A stretch of DNA of 64,000 bases from the NCBI GenBank assembly GCA_023213315.1, contig JAKCPI010001593.1, positions 17,385 through 81,384 on the forward strand, read 5' to 3'. Shown piece after piece: positions 53,980 through 64,000 of the stretch. Made by a program: the position numbers and the translations under genes. Position 1 is the stretch's first letter. Each line of letters opens with the position of its first letter. The stretch is from Euborellia annulipes (taxonomy: Eukaryota; Arthropoda; Insecta; Dermaptera; Anisolabididae). A model generated the notes under the pieces. That model was given only the letters and a program-made list of their open reading frames with translations. It was not told where the DNA came from and did no database searches.

Positions 53980-55262
53980 CACATCAGAGTTCAGAAGATG
54001 ACAAAAAAGTGTTAAAGGTTAAAGATTAAGTTGTTAAAGGTAGTTGTAATCTCATAAATAGGTAGATGAATTCGTGGTTAAATAAGAGATGTTGATTTTA
54101 ATTTTTCATAAATATATATACATATACTTATTTATTTCAGAGTATTTATGAGATTACAATCTATAAGACTGGTTCACACTAAAAATATTAATAAAGGTAG
54201 TTGTTAATAAATTGTTGAAACTTTTTAAATTTCTCTAAGGGGTCGTCCACAAATTACGTATCGCCAAATTTTCCCCCTTGCCCTCAAATATTCATTAATT
54301 TTTTCCTGAATTGTCTCGCTTAGATAAACCCCCGGGTCCCCCATGTCACAATAGTAACCCCACCCCCTAAATATGCTGACGACCCCTAAAAATTTGTGAA
54401 GGAAAATAGCGAATGACTTTTTAGATCTTTACGTCCATCCGCGTGTTTGTTTACATAATTATATTCAACTCTTTGTTATTACAGATATAGACACATTAAA
54501 AGCATATATAATCCTAAAAACTATAGCACTCTTATTTGTCCATTTATTATGATTAGCGTAGAAATGCCCTCCCCTCTTTTTGTTATTTGTACCAAAAGGG
54601 TTGGAGGCTTCAGAAATGAAACAAACAACTGTGCATTTTTCATTCTCTCTAAAAAGAGAGAGAGAGAGAGAGAGAAGAGTAAATGCCATTAATGCTAATG
54701 CTTGTTTTATTTATAATACTATCTATACTAGAAGCATAAATATTAAAAAAAAAAAAAGGGAAATAAATGAAATACAAAGAAACAGTTCTGTAAAACATGA
54801 CAAGAGAAATCATCTGTGGGTGTGGGATGAATGATGGTAATTATATTAAAATTATCAATTCAACATTTGGACGATGTTATGCATGAAGGAACCAAGCAGC
54901 GCCATTGACCTAAATATGAGCTAGGGGGCATTTCATTTGCACAATTGTCAACAAAACCAATAGCAATGACTTTTTTTCTTGTTTTATACAAAAAATAAGT
55001 GCACAGAGTAATTATGTTGTGATTTAAATAAAGAGGTAGATCTTCTTTTTCCCTACTCAATTTCGATCATATTTGCGCTTGGTATCTTTATGCATATCAT
55101 CGTTCATTTGATATACGTATAATCGAAAATTGTGTTACACCAGATGTTTTGTGGTATGTGAAGTTTTTTTGATTTCTAATTAATTCCAAAGCAAATTATT
55201 ATCAAAAATAGATTATTAAATGGCTACCAAAAAAATAGAACCAGATGCCGAAAAAACAGGAA

Positions 55263-55554
55263 TCCATATATATAATTCGCTAATGTCCGTCTGTCCGTCT
55301 GTCACGCTCTATTTAGGCAACTTCCAGTTGTAATTTTGAAATGAAATTTTATATGCATAAAGAAGACCTTCTAGGTATTATTATTTTCATCCCGAAATTC
55401 CTATAACTTTTTGAGTTATTAATTCTTAAAGTTACGATTTCTCACATAGGAAATGTATAGAGAAATATTTATGTATTCTTTTCATTTGTGTATTCCATGA
55501 ATGTAAACAAATCCTCAAGCAGGCACTGGATTGGAAGGTGGGCGTCGCGGCTAG
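55263..55554 (+). mobile_element. Non-autonomous Helitron-like element, second copy
   Basis: A|TCCATATATATAATTCGC.., GTCCGTCTGTCCGTCTGTCA, TATAACTTTTTGAGTTATT, ATGTAAACAAATCCTCAAGC, and a short GGGCGTCGCGG-CTAG|T terminus. It lacks the about 150 bp of GC-rich 3' sequence present in the copy at 15445. Confidence 0.6.
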
Positions 55555-57520
55555 TTAAAAAAAAATATCGTAATTTGTTTATACATTATATGAATAGTTC
55601 CCTCATTTCTAAGTTCGAGCCTGTTATTTTTTGTTTTTCCCTCTCAGCTACTGAGGCCGTTTAGGGTTCCACTGAATATCATTATGTATAGCCTATAATC
55701 ATCCTGATGGCAATCGGGGGACCTTCCACACACTAGTTCCTCAGGACCACCCACTCCAGCTGGCGGCATTGTGCTTGGCATTGTTTGAAGGTTGTTGCTC
55801 ATTTCTGAAGCCAGGCCCACAGGCATTTTTGTGCTTATTTATAAATAAGCCGCAGGGCTTCACCTCTGGACCCCCCGCCAGCTGGCTGCGCCTTTTCTTA
55901 ATTATGAAAATACATTTTTTTTTTTTTAAACACTCACTTATTTCTCATTCATACAGTCTTTTCGGCCACTCAGGTCATATAAGACTTTTGACGATAACCG
56001 TTATTGAATATATATATTTGTGTTTCAGGTATTTTTATTTAAGCCATTTGGTATCCAAATGGCTTAAATAAAATCATCGGACTGCCTGGGATCCAAACCC
56101 GCGACCCATAGGAAAAGTTATAGGCATTTCGTGATGAAAATAATTTTCCTGTAACCCATGAATATATATATATATATACATAACTACTAAAAGATTCTAA
56201 AATTTTTTGCGTCAGAAAACATTAAATAGATAATAGTAGGTTGTAAATTTGTAAGATAAATAAGAACGATTCATTTGAAAGAAAGAACGAATCCTATTTT
56301 AATTCATGAATTGAAAATATCATTCTACAAATATTAAAATATTTTTTTTATTATTATTATTTTCAACTGAGTTGTGAAAAGTTTAGTTGAATTTAAATGG
56401 TCTGTTGAAGATGAAAGAGAGAAGAAAAAGTTTTCCTTTTCAAAGTTATTATTATTAGATGGTTTAAAACGGAGAGAGAGGATTTAATGAAAGAGAGAAG
56501 GAAGAAGAGAAAGATTATAAAAAGATAACACCTTAAATATTATAATAATATATTCTATTATAAACGAGAGTTTAATTCAATAAACTCAAAATTATTTTAA
56601 GGTGTAATAAAAAAAAATATAATTTTTTTTTTTTTTTACATATTTAAATTTTAAAATAAAAAAAAACTCAATTTTAAAAGGTTATTTATCTGGAGTGTGT
56701 GTTCAGAAGACGAAATTTTTGAATAAGGTTTTAGGCATTTTTCGACGACATGTAGTATATTTAAGGTTTCAAATCTCGATCCGATATATCGACGGGATTC
56801 CGTTGATCAAACAGTTACGATAAATGTTTACTCAATCATTTAAAATGGAAATCGTAAAAGTTGTAAGAATTTCTGGAATAAAATAATTTTCTTGTAATCC
56901 CTAGAAAGTCTTCTTTAGGTTTGTCCGTTTCACTTGCCATGGTAAAAGTGCAAAATGCCAAGAATAAAAAGTGCAATTTTGCATATTTTGATATCTGTTC
57001 GATTCAAGTTAGGAATTTACAAAATGAGTACTTAATAGCCTAACCTAACCTTCTTTGTCATTTTTGTCTTGGATTCTTCCGAATATTTGTTGATTCTTAA
57101 TTAAATAAATAAAAATAATAATAATAAAAAAAATGATCTTATCGCAGCTCCAACATAATCGCACCCTAAAACTCATCTTTTTTATTGTCGATAATATTTT
57201 AATCGAGGTGGATTGAGAGAAAATGGCGTCAAAAGGTGGTTATCAACTAAAACTTTGGCGCTGAGATCACCCTGCACAATTCACACCAGCTATTTGATTG
57301 GATCAATTTATGCAACGAAATCTACATTTTCTGCCCCAGCCCAAGTTTCAAACGAACAGAATGTTAACGTGTTGAACGTTAAGTGCTAGCGTGCAAAAAA
57401 TGAAAAGAACAGAATGCAGGGCAAAATGTGTAAATTATACTGCAATGGCAAGGGAAACAAACAAATTTTTTATTAAAGCTTTTATGGTTTGAATTATTAT
57501 TATTAGAGGAATTTTGTTTT
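55555..57520. other. Intergenic/intronic DNA with SINE and unique sequence
   Basis: A GC-richer unclassified stretch (55650-55890, with CAGCTGGCGG / CCGCCAGCTGG inverted), SINE A (55908), a GA-rich tract (56405-56520) and a Helitron-family scrap in reverse (about 56870-56925). No exon recognised. Confidence 0.45.
55908..56105 (-). mobile_element. tRNA-derived SINE (group A), head truncated
   Basis: T-run, ACACTCACTTATTTCTCATT, CTTTTCGGCCACTCAGGTCA, ATTTAAGCCATTTGGTATCC, GGACTGCCTGGGATCCAAAC and CCGCGACC. It stops at the B-box; the A-box half is missing. Confidence 0.65.
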
Positions 57521-57740
57521 GTATTAATTATTTATTAAAAATATAAATACTGTACAACGTTTCGACTGATTATTCTACAGCCGTTATCAAGTACTGTGCA
57601 CTTGTTCCGACTCAAATGAACCGAACCAAATCGAACATGTTCACTGGAGTCGGAGCAAGTACACAGTACTTGATAACGGCTGTAGAATAATCAGTCGAAG
57701 CGTTGTACAGTATTTATATTTTTAATAAATAATTAATAAC
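57521..57740. repeat. Foldback of the CTGTACAACG family, two U3/A8 variants
   Basis: Ends TTATTTATTAAAAATATAAA..CTGTACAACGTTTCGAC / GTCGAAGCGTTGTACAG..AATAATTAATAA. Minus and plus motifs both read GTAC-TTGATAA-C-GGCTG..CAGTC-GAA(A/G)CGTT-GTAC. T and A replace C3 and G8 of CTGATGA; stem I is GTAC/GTAC. Confidence 0.7.
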
Positions 57741-58296
57741 AACAATGTGGTCTATAATTAAAAATTCCAATAATAAAAAAAAATCTTTTATTTCATTAAA
57801 ACTATCTAAAATTCAACTTTTTAAAATATAGAAAAAAAATTAAGCCACTCTGAAATAACTATTTATTATTAATGAAATTAAATCATGAATATTATTAGTT
57901 ATTAAAATAAAATTAATATTTAAAATATATGAATGAAAATGAGAGAGGGAGAGAGAATATCTCTCCCTCTTTTTCTCTAGTACGAGAGTGAGAAAATTAA
58001 ATATAAAATATTTGTTTTTATTGTTTACATTTAAATTGAGAGAGAGAGAGAGAAGGGTGTTGACTTGGAGGATGTCGATCTCTTTAATTTATTTAACTTA
58101 GAAAGAGAGAGAGAGAGAGAGAGAGGAGAGAGAATTAAGTTAAAACAAGTGGCGGAAAAGGAGAAAAGTTAAATAGAAAGAAAACTTTTAATATATAAAC
58201 AGACACCCCCCGAATTTTGAATTTTAAAGATAAGAGACCTAATATTTATCCTTTTAATGGAATTAAAATCAGAATGATATGGATATATAGAGATAT

Positions 58297-58420
58297 ATAA
58301 AAAAAAACTGGTGTGACTGTCGCACAGCACTTTCGGTAATCTAAAGTTGTATTCTGCGCTTGTCACACCAGATTATTTGTGTCGACATGTATTTAGTTTA
58401 GTTTCCGACAGTACGGTACC
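58297..58420 (-). repeat. Rep-A 3' end fragment
   Basis: CTGGTGTGACTGTCGCACAG..CTTGTCACACCAGATTATTT and GTGTCGACATGTATTTAGTT: the terminal palindrome and about 50 bp of flank. Confidence 0.65.
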
Positions 58421-58486
58421 GGAATTTGAAAATATTTTTTTAAATCAGTTCAAATTAGGTACATATTTTTCTTTGTCTATAAAAAC

Positions 58487-58832
58487 TAGGGTCCGACCGA
58501 AACAAGATTTTCAACCGAAACCGAATATTCGGCCTCAATCTTAGTTTCGGCCGAAACCGAAACTTGTATTTACTATAAAAAATTATTATTATTTTATCTT
58601 TATTTTTTTTTTTTTTTTGAAATTTTTTTTTAGCTTTTTTTTGGGGGGACTAAATTTTTTTCCGCACCTTTTCCGCTTTTGCAAATCATTTGACCTTTTT
58701 TTTGCATGCAAGTCTCATCCCATCTTTTAAGACTCAGGTTTCGGCTACTTTTTGGCCGAAACCGAAACTACGGCCAAAACCAGGATTTTTGGCCGAAACC
58801 GTAACCGAAACCGAATATTCAGTCGGTTCCTA
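58487..58832. mobile_element. hAT-like MITE, second CCGACCGAA copy
   Basis: TAGGGTCCGACCGAAAC / (reverse) TAGGAACCGACTGAAT ends with perfect 8-bp duplications ATAAAAAC (58479-58486, 58833-58840). The interior repeats TTCGGCCGAAACCG and a T-run. Orientation is opposite to the copy at 27553. Confidence 0.8.
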
Positions 58833-59027
58833 ATAAAAACCCATGATCAACAAATAATCTGAGATGGTGGGTTTTGTTGTTCTGTTGAGTTGATATGGAA
58901 ATTATTCTGTCATCTTATTGTGGCTAAAATGTTTGTTGTCTACTTTTGTTTAGAAATTCAAAAAAAAAAAAAGCAAATATTAAAATAATTATAATTTGTC
59001 GTATAACAAAGAGTCTTTAGACGTATT

Positions 59028-59460
59028 ATGTCGAAGCAAGTGAGGGAGGGAGGGAGGGAGTTGGTTTGCTTGTTACTCTACTGTTGCTGCTACTTCTGTT
59101 GGTGGCCATCGGTCGAGACCTCTCTCTCCCCCTGGTTGCTATTCTTGGCTAGGGGGGGGGGGGGGTGCCAGTCGATACGCGCGCAAGAGGCCGGTGGGAG
59201 GGTTCCCATGGGAACGCCCAACCCTACGTCGCCGCCGTCCCTCGGGAGCAGGCGGAGTCTATAGCCACCCTTTACACACACACACATATATAAACATATA
59301 CAGACACACAGACACAGGGACTTTCATATATGCCGCAAAATGGCGCGCGCACTCACACATACAAACAACAATAACAACAACATCTCTCGTCGTCGTCGTC
59401 GTCGGAGTCGCTCGTCGACGAGCCACACAATAACCCACATCGCATATCGAACGTCCAAGT
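59028..59460. other. GC-rich island with microsatellites
   Basis: (GGGA)n, a G run (59152-59165), GCGCGC, (CA)n, (ACA)n and (GTC)n tracts with several CpGs. Open frames on both strands are simple-repeat translations. The AAAATGGCGCGC at 59338 is CpG-dense. Could be regulatory or a transcript start; not assignable. Confidence 0.35.
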
Positions 59461-59674
59461 CAAAATGCAATCTTTAATTGATCGAATTTTATTATTTTTT
59501 TTTGAAGAAAAAAAAATTATCCTAAGCCTCATAGATTATTATTTTGATATGTAATGCATTGTTTGTGACTGGCGCCAGTGAAAATAAGTATTTGTTACTG
59601 GCGACAGTCACATAAATGTCAGCAATACATTAAAATAGAAAGATTTTATTTTATTTTTTCTATTTGTTTTTCAG

Positions 59675-59765
59675 AATCTAGTGTCATTTAGATCCCTATT
59701 TATTTCAAATGATTCTATTTAAATAAATTTTTCTCGCTTTGGACGGGAAGCGAACCCAGGGGATC
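59675..59765 (-). mobile_element. SINE B fragment
   Basis: TAGATCCCTATTTATTTCAA, TTTTTCTCGCTTTGGACGGG and AAGCGAACCCAGG: body and B-box region only. Confidence 0.55.
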
Positions 59766-59994
59766 AAAGAGACTAAATTATTAAAGAGATAATCTATACA
59801 CATCGTTGCAAAAATTGAGTTTGGATAGTTTTTTAAGCAAGTTAATTTAGAAATTAATGAGTAAATTATTTTTTATCTATATATGTAGGCCTACCCATGC
59901 TCATTTTTAATATTTTTTTCTTAAAAAGTATTAGAAATATTGTAATAAAATATTGCATGCTTAATAAAGATGGTAAAAGCAACAAATTAAAAAA

Positions 59995-60212
59995 ATGTAG
60001 TAGAAAAATAAAAGGCCGAGCAGCTATATTTATTTCTTTATTTAAGAACCCACAGCGACGTTTCGGTCGACTAGGCGACCATCTTCATGGCTAGAGTTCA
60101 GTCAACAGAAGCCATGAAGATGGTCGCATAGTCGACCGAAACGTCGCTGTGGGTTCTTAAATAAAGAAATAAATATAGCTTCTCGGCCTTTTATTTTTTT
60201 TTTCTACTACAT
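59995..60212. repeat. Foldback with two hammerhead-like motifs
   Basis: ATGTAGTAGAAAAATAAAAG, ATTTATTTCTTTATTTAAGA and ACCCACAGCGACGTTTCGGT are mirrored to the right. Minus motif 60093-60057 and plus motif 60111-60148: AGC-C-ATGAAGA-T-GGTCG..CGACC-GAAACGTC-GCT. Stems are perfect but the first core base is A instead of C, predicted inactivating. Confidence 0.75.
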
Positions 60213-60344
60213 ATTGATTCAGCTATTCACCTCGCTTACATACAATTAAAAAAATTTCACACAAATCTGAGATGGTGGGATACATGTCTGAATGATTTAA
60301 CATGCAATGGCGAATTTATTAATAGTTTTAAAGTAAGCCCTCGG

Positions 60345-60705
60345 GGCTTAGTGTAGGAGTTAGCGTGTAACCTCGTATACCAAAAATCGCGGGTTCGGAC
60401 CCCAGGCAGTCCGATGGTTTTATTTAAGTCATTTGGATACTAAATGGCTTTTCATATTTTAGTTATTGTTATTATTAAAAATAATCTTAAAGGGGGAGAA
60501 ATTGGCTTTTTTTATATTAATTATATTATTATTATTTATTATTTATTATCTCTGCATTTGGATACCAAATGGCTTAGATAGAAATGCCTGAACCCTCAAT
60601 AGATATATTAAACATACGAGTATCGTTAAAAGTCTTAAATGGCCTAAGTTGCCGAAAAGACTGTGTGTGTGAGTGTGAGTGTGAATGTTTTTATTAAAAA
60701 AAAAA
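60345..60705 (+). mobile_element. SINE A interrupted by a duplicated intron segment
   Basis: Head (GGGGCTTAGTGTAGGAGTTA; GCGGGTTCGGACCCCAGG), then at about 60449 the body is interrupted until about 60558, then resumes CATTTGGATACCAAATGGCT to CTAAGTTGCCGAAAAGACTG. The first about 68 bp of the interruption match 61880-61945. Confidence 0.65.
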
Positions 60706-62081
60706 GTTAATATATAATATCCATAAATACAAATACAAATATAACGGTAGTTTAGGGTCAGCCCTGATATAAATGGAATCTTTAATATTTCTTGATATCT
60801 TCAATTGAAATTTTTATTCTCTGCGAGTTTTATTATTGCGCGCCTAAAAATTAGACAACCAGGAAAGCAGACAAGCGTATTAGATAGCATTCTTTAAAAA
60901 CACAGGCGTTTAAACATTTCAATCATTAGTGTGAGAATTGACGCGTTGTGGTTGGTTATTCTGAGGAGTAAGTTTATTTCCTGGGAATAATACCGAGTGA
61001 GAAGGGTTCCCGTTTCCTTTCTCAAGAAGAGCCATCTCAAATAGAGTTAGATAATTTTATGCCATGAACTCGTTATCTTCAGGATTATAAGCTTAACTAC
61101 TTTATCCCCTAGGCTAATATAAAAAAAATTTAAAAACAGCATACACTTTATTTTTTTTTTTAATAATCCTCTCCCCCACCCCTGTGCATCACTTGCATAG
61201 TGTCTAGTGCCCGCACTGTTTATAAATTTCCAAACGATTCAAGTGCGCAAAATATAAATATGGCGTATGTCACTGTTATTATTTCCTATGGCACACAGAG
61301 GAAGAAGTCTCGCGTCATGTTCTAAGGGTCAGAAGTTCTTGGGTAATAAATAAATAAGTGAAATTTATTGGTATAAATACTTGCTAGAAATTTCATTCAC
61401 ATAGGGCCTGGATTCTACAGACAGAGACCAACTTTTAATTTTAATTAATTTTACCCTCTTTTCACTTTCAACTCCAGTAAATGACGTCAGTGATGATGAG
61501 ATATATATTTTAGGCCTTAATACGACCCACCAAGCCCTGAAATACATTCCAGTCAAATTTTTTATGCGGGTTATTTTTTAAAAAAATTGATTTTTTTTTT
61601 TTCTAATAGAGAAATAACAATTGGAGAAAATATTATTTCAACCCCCTCTCTCTTTTTTTATAACTTTGTTAATTTTAGGCCGTTTTCTCTCTTAAAATGG
61701 GGACAGAAAATATAGAATGTTATTCGATTCGAATATCGCCCTTTAAATTCCCTTCTCTCTCTCTCTCTCTCTCTTTCTCCATTTTACGCCCTATTAATTG
61801 AAATTTATCCTTATCCAATGAACATTTACATTTTTCTTTTTATTTCAACAAAATCAGAGAGGGATAGAATATTATATTACTTTTCATATTTTAGTTATTG
61901 TTATTATTAAAAATAATCTTAAAGGGGGAGGGGAATTGGCTTTTTTTTATATATATAAATATAATCCCTGCGGACGCATTAAGAGAAGCGTTAATTGGGA
62001 TGTAAAAAGATTAACATTAAAGAAAATTTATTATGGATATGTTTTATAACCATAAATTAATATTTTTTTTTAATTAAAAAA
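60706..62081. other. AT-rich DNA, nothing recognised but TC tract
   Basis: Unique sequence with a (TC)n run (61752-61776) and the source-like segment of the 60.45-kb duplication (61880-61945). No gene or element recognised. Confidence 0.5.
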
Positions 62082-62245
62082 AATCTGGTGTCTGGTCGCA
62101 CAGCACACAAAGTTGTGTTCTGTGCTTGTCACACCAGAATATTTGTGTCGAGATATATTTAGTTTCCGCCAATATATTTTTTTTTAACACTCACACTTAC
62201 ACACACACACATACAGTCTTCTTGGCAACTAAGGCCATATACTTT
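62082..62245 (-). repeat. Rep-A end joined to a SINE A tail
   Basis: Rep-A palindrome TCTGGTGTCTGGTCGCACAG..GTCACACCAGAATATTTGTG and TATTTAGTTTCCGCC up to 62175, then a SINE A tail (T-run, ACACTCACACTTACACACAC, CTTCTTGGCAACTAAGGCCA) truncated near 62245. It repeats the Rep-A/SINE A junction seen at 50788. Confidence 0.6.
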
Positions 62246-62264
62246 TAACGATATTATCCACGCA

Positions 62265-62890
62265 TCACAAAATATTGCTGGAATGTTGTAGGAATGTTCC
62301 TATATTATAACATTGTGGCAATATTGCAGCAATATTTCAATGTTATTGTAATATTGTAAAAAACATTTTGAATCAAATTATTCTAAATATTTTTTGAAAT
62401 ATTGTAATAATATTCCAGTAATATTATATTTTGCAATATAAATATAAAATTACTGGAATGTTATTGCAATATTGAAAAAAAAAATTTTGGATCAAATTAT
62501 CTAAAAAATTTTTCAATAAAATTTTGGATCAAATTATCTAAAAATTTTTTCAATAAAATTTTGGGTCAAATTATCTAAAAATTTTTTCAATAAAATTTTG
62601 GATCAAAATTATCTAAAAAATTTTCTCATATTGCAAAAAATTTTGGATCAAATTATCTGAAAATTTTTTCAATATTGCAAAAAATTTTGGATCAAATTAT
62701 CTAAAAAAAAATTTTTTCAATATTACAATAATATTCCAGCAATATTTTTTTGCATTCTTGCAAATAAAATATTGGAATATTATTATAATATTTCAAAAAT
62801 TTTTTAGAATTAGATTTTATTTAATAAATTGCAATATTCTAGAAATATTGCGGGAATATTGCAAATAAAATATTGATCAATATTTTTACA
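62265..62890. repeat. Tandem array, about 47-bp unit
   Basis: Five to six units of ATTTTGGATCAAATTATCTA-AAAATTTTTTCAATA at about 62480-62725, embedded in GCAATATT/AATATTGC-rich repeats that continue on both sides. Non-coding minisatellite. Confidence 0.75.
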
Positions 62891-64000
62891 ATAAAAGGGC
62901 TCTAAGATAAGTCAGAGATAGTGAAAAATGATAATCTTTAAAAATCTTAAGGGAGTGGATTTAAATCCCATTCAAACTAACACTATAGTGTATGATTAAA
63001 AAAAAAATTCTAACAGTTTCTTTTAGTAAAAATTTCGAAGTGAAATCATTAAATGTTGTTTTCTAATTGGAGATTAGTTTTTAATTTTGAAAAAAAGCCC
63101 CTCGAAAAAAAAAACAGTGAGTGAAGGATACAAGGGAGGGGGATGAAGGGGGTTAACGCCAGTCATGGAAGGGGAGGATTAGCCTTGGCGGCCAAGGCTA
63201 ATGGAGTTAGCCCACAATTTGCATACACAGTAGCAGTAACAGTAACAACAACAAGAGAGAGAGACGAAACAAGCAACCAACTCAGGAGGGGATGGATGCT
63301 TGCTTGCCATGTTCTCTCTCTCCCTCGACCTAAACGAATTCGTCTAGCCAAAATATATACACTCATCTAAAATATATAGAAGGACAGGGGTCGGAAAACT
63401 TTGTTTGTTTTTTTTAAGTCTATTCGGCATCTTAGGCCATTTATGCCGGGTTGCAAGAAAACAGTTTTGGAAATATTTAAAATCTGTTAGTAAACATCGC
63501 TTTGGGCTTTAAAATTATAGGCTGTTGCTAAAGCAACTTTAAAGGAACCGTTAATTATTCCCTGCTGTTAAGATATATAGATAGATGCAAAACGATTGGG
63601 CCACCGAAAATGACAGCTTTCTATGTAGTTGGCCATTTGACCGCAAGGGCGTGTGTGTAATTTAACATTATAATAGTACCAAAATTATAAAATAGTAATT
63701 ATATTTGTATTGTTTAAATTTTAATTGTTAATATTAGGTTACAAAACAAAAAATGTTTAAATATCGTAAAATAAAAATAACAATCACGTTGGTTGCTCTG
63801 ACTTTCAGATGTTAAATAATAAAGAAACTTGAAATATACTATAACCTCACTTTTTTCTCTTCGTCAGATGAATATCAATAATAATTAATAATATCGCTTA
63901 ATACGTTCCAGAAACTAAAGAAAACTCAATTAATTTAATGTATTTATATATATTACCTCTCTCCTTTGATAATATAGTCACTAAACTTTTTTATTTCAAT
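62891..64000. other. Window end: GC island in AT-rich DNA
   Basis: A GC-richer stretch at 63120-63370 (GGCGGCCAAGGCTAATGG, CAGTAGCAGTAACAGTAACA, (GA)n) lacks a recognisable coding domain. A SINE B tail scrap (ATTCGGCATCTTAGGCCATT) is at 63422. No GK exon of dlg1 was found here. Confidence 0.5.

Larger units (their letters stand above)
52371..55262. other. AT-rich DNA with few features
   Basis: Contains a decayed GACGTTTCGGTAC motif (52534), hammerhead-like CTGAAGA-A-GG..CC-GAAATG (53440-53473), the TTAA MITE (53575), and a (GA)n run at 54655-54680. No exon or gene seen. Confidence 0.5.
57741..59027. other. AT-rich DNA with GA tracts, Rep-A and hAT
   Basis: (GA)n blocks at 57938-57985, 58037-58055 and 58100-58130, a Rep-A end (58297) and a hAT MITE (58487). 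No exon seen. Confidence 0.5.

Overview
The window is AT-rich animal nuclear DNA, almost certainly from an arthropod (insect or crustacean; I cannot narrow it further). Evidence: spliced genes with GT..AG introns, an arthropod-type Discs-large protein (hook motif FMLCYTQDD, SH3 motif [17 protein letters not shown]), tRNA-derived SINEs, and dense small transposons. No bacterial-style gene organisation is present.

Gene 1 (+ strand, 4969-42820): the 3' two thirds of a discs large (dlg1/DLG1) MAGUK scaffold gene. Twelve coding exons were placed by splice sites, phase and family motifs: PDZ1 (4969-5265), PDZ2 (8352-8573, 10207-10367), inter-PDZ linker (12123-12201), PDZ3 (23149-23362, 32812-32966), SH3 (33986-34241), the hook (36365-36467 plus two frame-preserving mini-exons at 41025-41069 and 41255-41296), and the first part of the guanylate kinase domain (42425-42571, 42648-42820). 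The 5' exons and the last part of the GK domain are not in the window. Every junction is in phase except 10367 to 12123, which implies a missed small exon, another donor, or an indel.

Gene 2 (- strand, 47561-44201): a complete four-exon gene for a 173-residue, highly charged, helix-rich protein of unrecognised family, nested antisense inside the last visible dlg1 intron. Its 3' end abuts a 614-bp inverted repeat.

The rest is intron packed with mobile DNA: hAT-type MITEs with 8-bp target duplications (5.7, 11.7, 17.3, 27.6, 37, 38.7, 40.4, 58.5 kb), a TTAA-flanked MITE (33.7, 53.6 kb), Helitron-like elements ending in hairpin+CTAG (15.4, 55.3 kb), at least five tRNA-derived SINE groups, an unclassified family with a hairpin at each end ('Rep-A', about ten copies), a decayed LTR-retrotransposon leader/gag, and many foldback elements.

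The most striking signal is that most foldbacks carry a motif of the form CTGANGA - N - GG..CC stem - GAAACGT[C/T/A], often once in each arm. This is the layout of a minimal type-I hammerhead ribozyme with a collapsed helix III, as known from Penelope-like retroelements. One subfamily (13.5, 23.7, 57.5 kb) replaces C3/G8 of the core by T/A in every copy, a change that keeps the 3-8 pair. From about 50 kb on, AT-rich intron is punctuated by GC-rich or GA/TC-rich islands of unknown role.
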